Below are positions 1-6,113 of a DNA stretch of 8,871 nucleotides, piece by piece. Position numbers and translations under genes: made by a program. Numbering within the stretch: position 1 is the stretch's first letter; each line of letters begins with the position of its first letter. This DNA is from JAYEJW01 sp034716535 (lineage in GTDB: Bacteria; Pseudomonadota; Gammaproteobacteria; Chromatiales; Chromatiaceae): contig JAYEJW010000433.1 of the NCBI GenBank assembly GCA_034716535.1, positions 1 through 8,871 on the forward strand, given 5' to 3'. The notes under the pieces were generated by a model, which was given only the letters and a program-made list of their open reading frames with translations, did no database searches and had not been told where the DNA came from.

Positions 1-833
1 TAACGCGCTCACCGTCCTGCCTGTCGTACTCGTAGCCGGCGATCTCCTTGTGCACCTCGCGGGAGACGCTGGTGTTGTTGCAGACGAGGATGAAGACCGG
101 CGGTTCCGTAAGCAGATCGCGATTCGTTCCCCCCTGCTCGCGGTCGCCGGACTGGTACTTGTCGTAGTGGTCGTAGAACTGGTTGATGGCCTGTTTGACC
201 AGGGGCGGGAGCTGAGGCGGGGCCGTGATGGTATCCGGGTCGTCCTTGCTGCGCTTCTTCTGGCCCTTGCGGGGCAGACCGTCCTTGACGCGTCCATATA
301 TGTCGCGGAGGACCGCCTCACTCAGCTCTTGGGAGGTATCGTCCACCGGCAGGAAGGGGATCTTGACCAGGCCGGATTCGATGGCCTCGACCAGTCCGAA
401 GTCCGAGACGATCCAGGGGAACAGGCTGTAGGCCGGGTAGCCGGAGCCGCTCAGGTAGTAGCGGTCTCGACCGCTTCGCGCTGGGCGAAAAAGAGCCTCT
501 GGAAGTCTTCCCGGTCGGGATTCCGGAACCAGTAATCGAGAAGCAGGCGGGTAACACGACTGGTGACGTTCGGATAGCCCGCCGCCCGCCAAGCGCCGAC
601 TTCTTTCCGGGTCAGGTTGACGATGTGGTTGCGGTATTCCGAGTCCAGTTCGGTGATGTCGAACATCCCGGATTGCGGCGTTTGGCCGACGGGAATGATG
701 GGGTTTCCGGGACGAACGGCCGCCGCCCAGTGATGCGCCGCGTGTAGTCGAGGTTCCCGTCCGTATCCGTGGCGTAGTGCCGAATCGGAGCTTCGTACGG
801 GTTGTTCAGCATGGGGTTGTCTGTTCTTGCCAT
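1..833 (-). pseudogene. Type III-like restriction endonuclease/helicase (BPTD_3080-type), partial and broken
   Basis: Minus-strand remnant of a large DEAD/DEAH-helicase restriction subunit; the C-terminal part lies beyond base 1. Translation from the ATG at 833 (AGGAG directly upstream) gives the family-type N-terminus with NPMLNNPYEAPIRHYATD. The frame then shifts near the G run at 700-703 (one base missing), continuing as GMFDITELDSEYRNHIVNL and LFFAQREAVETA. At about 455-466 the frame changes again and resumes at YYLSGSGYPAYSLFPW, then VSDFGLVEAIESGLVKIPFL, open to the window edge. From memory of the family, intact proteins have roughly 240 residues between EAVETA and SATPYYLSGSGYP, including the Walker A (GTGKT) and DEAH motifs; those are absent here. 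What remains cannot hydrolyse ATP or translocate DNA. No methylase or other subunit is visible. The family assignment is from recalled motifs; the breaks are read directly. Confidence 0.8.
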
Positions 834-1199
834 CTCCTAGGCTGCTCCCTGCGTTCCTTGTTCACTTATTTTGCTGACGGGGCGCTTTTTCGTGCGAGAC
901 CTTAACCTCTAACACTAGCGCAATCCAGCCTCTGATAACGAGCGGCCGGTCGCGTTGCCGCCCGGATTCCCGCCACCGGCTGTTCTAGTTTGTCCGTGCC
1001 GACGGCAGGTCCGAGGGATTCCTAGCTCCCGGAGGGGCCCATCATGCGGGAACCCTATGCGATTCTGGATGCGCTTAGCAACTGTCTTGGCGAGCGTGGG
1101 ATGGTTTCACTCGGAATCCAGGCACACTAAGCATTGCAGAGTTTGGAACTGCGGAGAAAAGCCGGTCAGGCGAAGGGGGAGCGGCTTCCGCCGAAATTT
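834..1199. other. Gene-free stretch, no recognisable content
   Basis: About 370 bases between the start of the broken restriction gene and the tandem octamer at 1200. I see no convincing gene, tRNA or insertion-sequence end. Plus-strand open frames here have composition unlike a real protein and run on through a hairpin and a tRNA remnant. The minus-strand promoter of the restriction gene should lie in roughly 840-920, but no clear -35/-10 pair stands out. It is probably decayed island DNA. Confidence 0.4.
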
Positions 1200-1219
1200 G
1201 CTTACACCAGCGCTTACAC
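1200..1219. repeat. Tandem GCTTACAC direct repeat, possible integrase arm site
   Basis: GCTTACAC occurs at 1200-1207 and again at 1212-1219, a 12-bp period with the spacer CAGC. It lies about 60 bases from a tRNA 3'-end remnant. Short direct repeats beside a tRNA attachment site are typical of the arm-type binding sites of tyrosine integrases, but no integrase gene is in the window, so this role is inference. Confidence 0.35.
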
Positions 1220-1225
1220 GATCGG

Positions 1226-1268
1226 CGAAAAAAAGAAAAGGGCTTGCGGTGATTCACCGTAAGCCCTT
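1226..1268 (-). terminator. Rho-independent terminator downstream of the tRNA remnant
   Basis: The arms at 1238-1251 and 1255-1268 form a 14-bp stem with one mismatch and a 3-base loop. On the minus strand the stem is followed by a T-rich tail (1226-1237, TTCTTTTTTT). This fits a terminator placed just after the tRNA 3' end on the same strand. The plus-strand side is followed by GTTTTATTT, so it may work in both directions. Confidence 0.75.
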
Positions 1269-1276
1269 GTTTTATT

Positions 1277-1345
1277 TGGTAGCGGGGGCAGGATTTGAAG
1301 CTACGACCTTCGGGTTATGAGCCAGATTCTGCATCCTCTACCATA
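1277..1345 (-). pseudogene. Initiator tRNA-Met (CAU) 3'-half remnant, possible att site
   Basis: Read on the minus strand, 1323 to 1277 matches the 3' half of bacterial tRNA-fMet: anticodon loop CTCATAA, anticodon 3' arm CCCGA, variable loop AGGTC, T loop TTCAAAT, acceptor 3' strand CCCCGCT and encoded CCA. The upstream half is not a tRNA: no acceptor 5' strand sits at about 1347-1353, the D arm is unrecognisable, and the anticodon stem has a T-C mismatch. In the T arm the last stem base before the loop is C instead of the usual G, breaking a pair. It is therefore not a functional tRNA. A fragment running from the anticodon to CCA is exactly what tyrosine integrases duplicate, so I read it as an old att site or tRNA pseudogene. 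Confidence 0.7.
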
Positions 1346-1485
1346 GTATTTTCAACAAGTTACGGGGCGTCCGTTGCATCTCCCCGCAGGACAGAGCCTA
1401 ACAATGCAGGACTAATCCCGTCAAAATCCCAGCATGCGTCAAGCGCGGCTCCGATACTGAAACAGTTGTAACTCCATATGCGATC

Positions 1486-2122
1486 TCAGAGCAGGAAGTA
1501 GTTGAGCTTCACGGCCGCGTTGCGCAGGGTCAAGCGCAAGGCCTGGTCGGACAACGCGCGATGGAAGGACGGCTGCGCCGGAATCGCCCCCGCCGCCCGC
1601 TCGTAAAGGGCGAGGCTGGGACTGTTTTCCTGCATGCATGAGGCATAGTAGAGGCCATGGATCTGCGGGTAGGCCTCGTAGAATACTCGGGACCAGGCAC
1701 GCGCCCGCGGTCTGGAGCCACAGTTGATGAGCATGGAGGCACCGGCGCGGGTCGGGTAGGTCCCGGTGAGGTCGAGCAGCGTAAGCTCTGCGGCGAGCTC
1801 ATAGGCCACCAGCCAGGGCGAGCGCGCCGCGCGGTCGATGACCCGTGTGTCCTGGAACACCTTGGCCAGCGGGGTAATGCCGTCCAGAGCGAGGTACTGG
1901 ATGGCCCGCGTCTGCCCCTTGGAGTTGCCGGCGACATCCGGGGGCTGATGGTCGAAGCGCGCCGTGGTCGGACCGACGGTCCGCATCTGGTTCCATCGCC
2001 CCGGATGGGGCCCGCCCCCGAAAATAGATTCGCCAAACCCGCGCTCCTGCTGTTAGGCGCTTAATCTCCGGTTTGATATCCGCCAGGGCCTCTGGTGGCG
2101 GCGAGTTTGGAAACTTGGGCAA
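1486..2122 (-). pseudogene. RES-domain toxin of a RES/Xre toxin-antitoxin pair, frameshifted
   Basis: RES-family toxins degrade NAD+ by phosphorolysis and stop growth; the family name reflects conserved Arg, Glu and Ser. Translation begins at a TTG (2122) four bases after the antitoxin stop, with GAGG as Shine-Dalgarno overlapping that stop, and gives RVWRIYFRG. At the C run 2015-2019 there is one extra base; removing it joins RIYFRGG to PHPGRWNQMR, GPTTARFDHQ, LLDLTGTYPTRAG, GLYYASCM and LALYERA. The Ser is kept in YYAS. The usual Glu in the 'AlaEvF' motif appears as Lys (TPLAKVFQD). A frameshift plus loss of a triad residue suggests a dead toxin. Repaired length is about 212 aa, which suits the family. 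An internal ATG at 1986 could make a 166-aa fragment lacking the N-terminal Arg. Confidence 0.82.
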
Positions 2123-2126
2123 GACC

Positions 2127-2741
2127 TCAGAGGTCCCTTGCCAGATCGGCCACCGGCTTGGGGTCGCGGCCCGCGAGCAGCCAGTCCCGCGGGCTGATGC
2201 CCTTATCCGGCGCCGTATCGTCCACCAGCTCGGTGCTCGGCGAGGTGAACCAGCGCCAAACGGAGACCGGGTGCAGCTCCGGGCTCAGGGCCGGGAAAAC
2301 CTGCTCGATTGCCGGGACGACGCCCTGGACCGTGCGCGTCCCCTTGCGATCCTCTACTTGGAATTGAAACAGCGGTAGCAGCCAGTTACGCCTGCGGCGG
2401 ATGCCGTAGAGGGAGCGCTGGAGCAGGCGCTGGCGGACGCGGCTCTCGTTGCGGCCAAGGGCGGTTGCGACCGCCTTGATGGTCAGCGCCGTCTCCATCA
2501 GGGCCGAATAGGCGGCGGAAGCCCGGGCGATGGGGTCGTCCCGAGGCGAGGGGCCGGCGTCGACGTCGAAGCCGCCGCTGCGCAGCACCTCGAGCTCGGA
2601 CTCGGACAGTTCCTGGGCCGCCGGGATCAGGGCGCCCTCCTCCATGGCCTCCACGGACTCGACCAGATACTCGGCGAGCTGGCGCGGCGAGGCCGTGATA
2701 CCGTGGGCCTGGAGTACCGATTGTAGGTTCGCGTCTGCCAT
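2127..2741 (-). CDS. RES-associated antitoxin (Xre/MbcA/ParS-like)
   Basis: A 204-aa antitoxin encoded directly upstream of the RES toxin. Residues about 80-125 carry a helix-turn-helix-like segment (AVATALGRNESRVRQRLLQ followed by SLYGIRRRRNWLLPLFQF). The C-terminal about 50 residues (SVWRWFTSPSTELV, then ISPRDWLLAGRDPKPVADLA) match the toxin-binding domain of MbcA/ParS-type antitoxins: an alanine/tryptophan-rich helix, a short proline-containing turn, and the 'WL..G..P..V..LA' end. It should bind the toxin's active site and autoregulate the operon. The ATG at 2741 has no strong Shine-Dalgarno. The frame is intact even though its toxin is broken, so it may persist as an orphan regulator or anti-addiction module. 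Confidence 0.8.
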   Translation of the reverse strand: MADANLQSVLQAHGITASPRQLAEYLVESVEAMEEGALIPAAQELSESELEVLRSGGFDVDAGPSPRDDPIARASAAYSALMETALTIKAVATALGRNESRVRQRLLQRSLYGIRRRRNWLLPLFQFQVEDRKGTRTVQGVVPAIEQVFPALSPELHPVSVWRWFTSPSTELVDDTAPDKGISPRDWLLAGRDPKPVADLARDL

Positions 2742-2742
2742 G

Positions 2743-2785
2743 GCTACTTTTTACTACGTCCGTTAATCACCGTTAAAAGTATAGC
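2743..2785 (-). promoter_or_regulatory. Antitoxin promoter and putative autoregulatory operator
   Basis: On the minus strand TATACT (2778-2783) is a good -10 box about 36 bases before the antitoxin ATG; no clear -35 is seen. Just downstream are two TTAACGG copies (plus-strand CCGTTAA at 2760-2766 and 2770-2776) with a 10-bp period, one helical turn. They are flanked by imperfect inverted arms, GCTACTTTTTAC (2743-2754) and GTTAAAAGTATAGC (2772-2785). This arrangement is what an autoregulating antitoxin would need; binding by this antitoxin is inference. Confidence 0.5.
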
Positions 2786-2790
2786 ACCCG

Positions 2791-3863
2791 GTGCCGCCGG
2801 GAGGCGTATCTCTGGACTGTCCTGTGATCGCATCACGCATCAATCAGACGCCAACGGGCCGGCGCGGCTGGGCCGGCCTTGCAATCTGGTTTGCAGTGCT
2901 CGCGTCACTGTCCCTGGCGGGTTTCATCTACAGTTTCCACATGCCACGCAAGACTCACTCCCGCCCCCTGCCGCGCCTCAGGGCGGAGCAGCACAGGATC
3001 CGCGACCGGGTTTCCGCGCACGTTTCGATGTTGGCGGGCACCATCGGTGAGCGGAACCTCTGGCACTACCAGGCCCTTGTGTCTGCGGCGGACTATCTCG
3101 AGCAGACCTTTGTCGAGCTGGGTTATCGGCCCACGAATGAGCCGTTCGAGAGCCGCGGCCAGACGGTCCGCAACATCTTCGCCGAGAAGCGCGGGACCTC
3201 CAATCCCGAGGAGATCGTCCTCGTCGGCGCCCACTATGACTCAGTGCTAGGCAGCCCGGGCGCCAACGACAACGGGTCCGGTGTGGCCGCCCTGCTGGAG
3301 CTGGCACGCCTGCTCGCCGAGTGGGAGCTTCCGCGCACGGTCCGCTTCGTAGCCTTCGTCAATGAGGAGCCGCCTTTTTCCTATACGGCCGAGATGGGGA
3401 GCCTGGTCCATGCTCCGGGGCAAGAGCGCGCGGCGAAGACATCCAGGCCATGCTATCCCTGGAGACCATCGGTCACTATTCCGACGAGCCCGGCAGTCAG
3501 CAGAATCCGTTTCCGCTGCGTTGGTTCTACCCGGATACCGTCAACTTCATTGGTTTTGTCGGAAACCTGAGCTCCCGAAAGCTCGTGCGCAGTGCCCTGG
3601 ACGCCTTTCGGCGACACGCGTCCTTCCGCGCCGAGGGCGCGGCGGTTCCCGAGCAAATTCCAGGCGTGGGCTGGTCGGACCACTGGTCCTTCTGGCAGGC
3701 GGGCTACCGCGTGATCATGGTCACCGACACGGCCTTCTACCGTTATGCCCACTACCACACCAAGGGGGACACCCCCGACAAGGTCGACTATGAGAGTACG
3801 GCGCGGGTGGTGGCCGGGCTCGCGGGCGTGATTGCGGACCTGGCCAGCGCGGCGGACGGCTGA
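2791..3863 (+). pseudogene. Membrane-anchored M28 zinc aminopeptidase, frameshifted
   Basis: M28 peptidases remove N-terminal residues using two zinc ions. The GTG at 2791 gives a short N-terminus, a transmembrane segment at about residues 27-49 (LAIWFAVLASLSLAGFIYSF) and an extracytoplasmic domain. Zinc and catalytic motifs are visible: H148 in GAHYDS, the bridging Asp D160 in GANDNGSG, and E192/E193 in NEEPP. Shortly after EMGSLVHA the frame breaks at the G run 3417-3420 (one base missing). The +2 frame continues with RARGEDIQAMLSLETIGHYS, GVGWSDHWSFW and the last ligand His in HYHTKGDTPDK, ending at TGA 3863. Repaired length is about 358 aa. The start is uncertain: GTG 2824 is also in frame, and no Shine-Dalgarno fits 2791. 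Without readthrough the product ends near 3570 and lacks half its metal site. Confidence 0.82.
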
Positions 3864-3949
3864 CACCAGCGCTGCGGTCGGAACGGCAATGACAAACGGC
3901 GGATGGTCGGCACGCAACGATCCCACGGATCCGGTAAGCAGGTACTGCC

Positions 3950-4753
3950 ATGAACCTCTTCGCGCGCATCGTCGAAAACCTGTACCGGAGAGGCTGTCGG
4001 AGCAAGGCGAACCACCATCGGCTGGTCACCGTCTTCTCGCTCCGCTGCGAGGAAGTGCCGACGGAGGCTTTGCTCGACGCGGCATTCGACGCCTTCCGTC
4101 CGGGGGACGACGAGCAACCGGCAAAACTTGCACGCTGGTGGGCAGATGGGCGCCTGCGCATCGAGCGGCTCCAGCTCTGGGCAGGCGGTGAGCGGGACGA
4201 GACGGGCGTCTACACTTGGCGTGCGCCGACGGCCAAGACGTTGGTCCACCACTACGACCTGACAACACCCTTTGGGCATGTGCGCTTCGCCGCCGCGGTG
4301 GAACGGGCGACGGACCCGAAGGCCGGAAACGCCAGCCTGCTCGACTCCGTGGTCCTTATGGGTGATCCACGGGATCCGGCCCTTTACGGATTTGGAGGTA
4401 CCGTGCCAGACCGGGCGAAGGACCTCGTCACCGATGTGGAGGGACAGCAGTCCTGGCGTTTCAGCGTCGTGGGTAACCGCGTATGCGCCGAGCATGTGTC
4501 GGAGGGGAGACGCCTCGCGAAGGACGCCGCACTGTTCGCTATCCTTGGCGGGGGCGCCAGTTGGCTCTTCCGGCTGATCCACGACATCGAGATGCGGCGG
4601 GGACTGAGTACGCTGCCCGACTACCTGTCGGGAATGGGACGCTACGCCCAGGAGATCCCGGATAGTCGCAGCACCGCGTTGCATGGACGGAAAATCAGGC
4701 TCCAGATCGAGCAACCCCGCTGGCCGAAGTGGCTCGACAGACTCGCTCTTTAA
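3950..4753 (+). CDS. Conserved-looking hypothetical protein
   Basis: A 267-aa protein I do not recognise. The ATG follows AGCAGGT at a workable distance. The start is basic (RIVENLYRRGCRSKANHHR) with no signal peptide. The middle reads like a globular alpha/beta domain (TLVHHYDLTTPFGHVRFAAA; SLLDSVVLMGDPRDPALYGFGG). Residues about 195-211 (ALFAILGGGASWLFRLI) are hydrophobic enough for a buried helix or one membrane segment. The C-terminus is basic and Trp-rich (PRWPKWLDRL). It lies 86 bases after the broken peptidase on the same strand and ends tail-to-tail with the HTH-less LexA-like gene, 87 bases away. A long frame on the opposite strand is less protein-like. No catalytic motif is evident, so no function is proposed. 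Confidence 0.65.
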   Translation: MNLFARIVENLYRRGCRSKANHHRLVTVFSLRCEEVPTEALLDAAFDAFRPGDDEQPAKLARWWADGRLRIERLQLWAGGERDETGVYTWRAPTAKTLVHHYDLTTPFGHVRFAAAVERATDPKAGNASLLDSVVLMGDPRDPALYGFGGTVPDRAKDLVTDVEGQQSWRFSVVGNRVCAEHVSEGRRLAKDAALFAILGGGASWLFRLIHDIEMRRGLSTLPDYLSGMGRYAQEIPDSRSTALHGRKIRLQIEQPRWPKWLDRLAL

Positions 4754-4840
4754 GACCAGGCCCTGGCGTCCAAGCGGCCGAACTGCAGCAGGATCGACGG
4801 AGCCCTCGCCGACCAACCCACGGGCAATTGGATTCGTGCG

Positions 4841-5302
4841 TCAGCCCTGACGTATGACCCCGGCCACGATGCCGAGGATCTGCAGCTCCTCGTGGCGCAG
4901 ATAGATGGGCTCCATCGCCGGATTGGCCGGTTGCAGGCGAATCCCGTCAGCCTCGACGTAGAAGCGTTTCAGGGTCACGCGCTCGCCGTTGATCATGGCG
5001 ACCACCGACTCGCCGTTCTCCGCCGTCTCGCGCTTCTCGACGATGATGATGTCGCCGGCCTGGATATGGTCGTCGATCATGGAGTGTCCGCGGACCCGAA
5101 GGGCGTAGCTGTTCTTGCGCACCATGTGCCGCGGCACCGTGACCGTCTCCCGCTCTTCGGGGATGTCAACCGGCTGGCCTGCGGTGACATAGCCGAGGAG
5201 CGGAATCGCAACGCCGGTCTCGGCGGCCAGGTCCAGCGATTCCAGCGCCGGGTTCCAGATCGTGTGCCGGCGCTTCGGCAGCAGATAGGCGACGGTCTGC
5301 AT
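4841..5302 (-). CDS. LexA/UmuD-like S24 self-cleaving protease without DNA-binding domain
   Basis: A 153-aa S24 peptidase-fold protein. The ATG at 5302 has a strong AAGGAG 8 bases upstream, which fixes the start. Residues 1-33 are a short unstructured lead; a LexA winged helix (about 70 residues) is absent. Then come the Ala41-Gly42 cleavage site (GYVTAGQPV), the nucleophile Ser74 (RGHSMIDDHIQAGDIIIV) and the general-base Lys112 (GERVTLKRF), the dyad of LexA, UmuD and phage repressors. The length and missing HTH resemble UmuD, which is trimmed after RecA contact and joins a Y-family polymerase. No umuC-like gene adjoins; downstream is a convergent unknown gene. It is divergent from lexA and shares its operator region, so it is probably SOS-induced. 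It may be an UmuD equivalent with a distant partner, or a decoy/partner of LexA; the sequence does not decide. Confidence 0.85.
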   Translation of the reverse strand: MQTVAYLLPKRRHTIWNPALESLDLAAETGVAIPLLGYVTAGQPVDIPEERETVTVPRHMVRKNSYALRVRGHSMIDDHIQAGDIIIVEKRETAENGESVVAMINGERVTLKRFYVEADGIRLQPANPAMEPIYLRHEELQILGIVAGVIRQG

Positions 5303-5340
5303 GATGAGGCTCCTTTGGACGATGTCTGCGAGACTGCATG

Positions 5341-5359
5341 CGTTCTCTGTTCGTTCTCT
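5341..5359 (-). promoter_or_regulatory. Putative LexA box 1
   Basis: On the minus strand this reads AGAGAACGAACAGAGAACG; on the plus strand 5342-5356 is GTTC-N7-GTTC. That spacing is the known LexA box of alphaproteobacteria such as Rhodobacter. It lies over the -35 region of lexA and upstream of the S24 gene. LexA binding is inferred. Confidence 0.6.
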
Positions 5360-5378
5360 GCAAGGGTAGCATACAATA

Positions 5379-5397
5379 AGAAAACCAACAGAAAACA
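5379..5397 (+). promoter_or_regulatory. Putative LexA box 2
   Basis: The plus strand reads AGAAAACCAACAGAAAACA, an 11-bp-period direct repeat of AGAAAAC. It is 15/19 identical to box 1 read from the opposite strand, so the two boxes face each other as an inverted pair. It lies between the lexA -10 and the ATG, a natural place for autorepression. Binding is inferred. Confidence 0.55.
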
Positions 5398-5405
5398 TCA
5401 CGGCC

Positions 5406-6005
5406 ATGCGACTAACACGACGCCAAAAAGAGATCCTGGATTTCCTGGGCGACAACGCGCAGGAGTTCGAGCACCCCCCTACCCTGGACGAGCTCTGCGC
5501 AATGCTCGGGTTGAGCTCGCGGGGCTCGCTGCACAAACACGTGCAGGCCCTGGTTACCGCGGGCTTCGTGGAACCGATGGACGGACAGCACCGGGGCATA
5601 CGGCTGATCCCGGACGATCCCGCCGATGATGGCCTCCCCTTTCTCGGGGCCATCGCCGCCGGCATGCCGATCGAGGCCGTGCCGCAGCCGGAATGCATCC
5701 AGGTACCGCCGCAATTGCGCACGGACCGGCCGTGCTATGTGCTCAAGGTCCGGGGCGACTCCATGTGTGACGCAGGTATCCTGGACGGTGACTACGTGGT
5801 CATCGAGCAACGCGAGACCGCCCGCAACGGCGAGATCGTGGTCGCCCTAGTCCGGGGTGAAGAGGTCACGCTGAAGCGTATTCTGCAGGAGCCGAGCCGT
5901 ACGATTCTCTACCCGGAGAACAGCACCATGGCGGCGATGGAGCTGGAACCCGACAATGTTCAGATCCAGGGTGTGCTGGTGGGACAGATGCGTTCCTATC
6001 GGTAG
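5406..6005 (+). CDS. lexA: SOS repressor LexA
   Basis: A full-length 199-aa LexA, master repressor of the SOS response, which self-cleaves when RecA filaments form on single-stranded DNA. The N-terminus (LTRRQKEILDFLGDNAQEF) starts the winged-helix domain; the recognition helix is about residues 37-50 (SSRGSLHKHVQALV), different from the E. coli 'RSPNAAEEHLKAL' type, which predicts a different operator. The cleavage site is Ala85-Gly86 (GAIAAGMPIE), the nucleophile Ser119 (RGDSMCDAGILDGD) and the base Lys157 (EEVTLKRI). Length and spacing match the family. The start ATG has only a weak Shine-Dalgarno, which is common for an autoregulated low-level repressor. It is divergent from the HTH-less S24 protein; no recA or imuAB/dnaE2 follows. 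Confidence 0.95.
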   Translation: MRLTRRQKEILDFLGDNAQEFEHPPTLDELCAMLGLSSRGSLHKHVQALVTAGFVEPMDGQHRGIRLIPDDPADDGLPFLGAIAAGMPIEAVPQPECIQVPPQLRTDRPCYVLKVRGDSMCDAGILDGDYVVIEQRETARNGEIVVALVRGEEVTLKRILQEPSRTILYPENSTMAAMELEPDNVQIQGVLVGQMRSYR

Positions 6006-6113
6006 CAGGCAAACCACCGAAGAGAGAATCCGGATCGAGCGGCGAAGGAACAGCCTAGGTCAACGGCGTCCCAGGAGTGAACGTGTCGCGAACGGAGGCG
6101 AACCGGCAAGACC

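Larger units (their letters stand above)
5303..5405. promoter_or_regulatory. Shared divergent lexA / S24-protein promoter
   Basis: The whole 103-bp space between two divergent genes. On the plus strand TACAAT (5372-5377) is a good -10 for lexA. On the minus strand TATGCT (read in 5368-5373) is a plausible -10 for the S24 gene. Neither has a strong -35. Both -10 elements fall in the 19-bp gap between the two repeat boxes at 5341-5359 and 5379-5397, so repressor on the boxes would cover both promoters. Confidence 0.6.

Noticed and set aside
50..535. Plus-strand 161-codon open frame at the window start
   Set aside because: Antisense of the restriction-helicase remnant, whose minus-strand translation carries clear family motifs.
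955..1320. Plus-strand 121-codon open frame ending GAGFEATTFGL
   Set aside because: The C-terminus is the well-known spurious peptide produced by translating the antisense of a tRNA 3' half, and the frame also runs through the terminator hairpin.
1360..1390. Displaced 5' half of the tRNA (GCGGGG on the minus strand at about 1382-1387)
   Set aside because: It can pair with the acceptor 3' strand, but the distance (about 110 nt) and lack of a D arm make it a chance GC match; it also pairs locally with CCCCG.
4757..4767. CCAGGCCCTGG palindrome after the unknown gene as a terminator
   Set aside because: Too short, with no T run.
3788..4816. 342-codon minus-strand open frame opposite the unknown gene
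   Set aside because: Low-complexity GC-rich shadow composition with no ribosome site; the plus-strand frame has a better protein-like pattern and a ribosome site.
4839..4852. Inverted repeat CGTCAG-CC-CTGACG over the S24 gene stop, as a terminator
   Set aside because: Only 6 bp with a 2-base loop and no T tract on either strand.
5303..5722. Longer N-terminus for the S24 protein reaching into lexA
   Set aside because: It would be antisense to lexA coding sequence and cross the promoter; the ATG at 5302 has a strong ribosome site.
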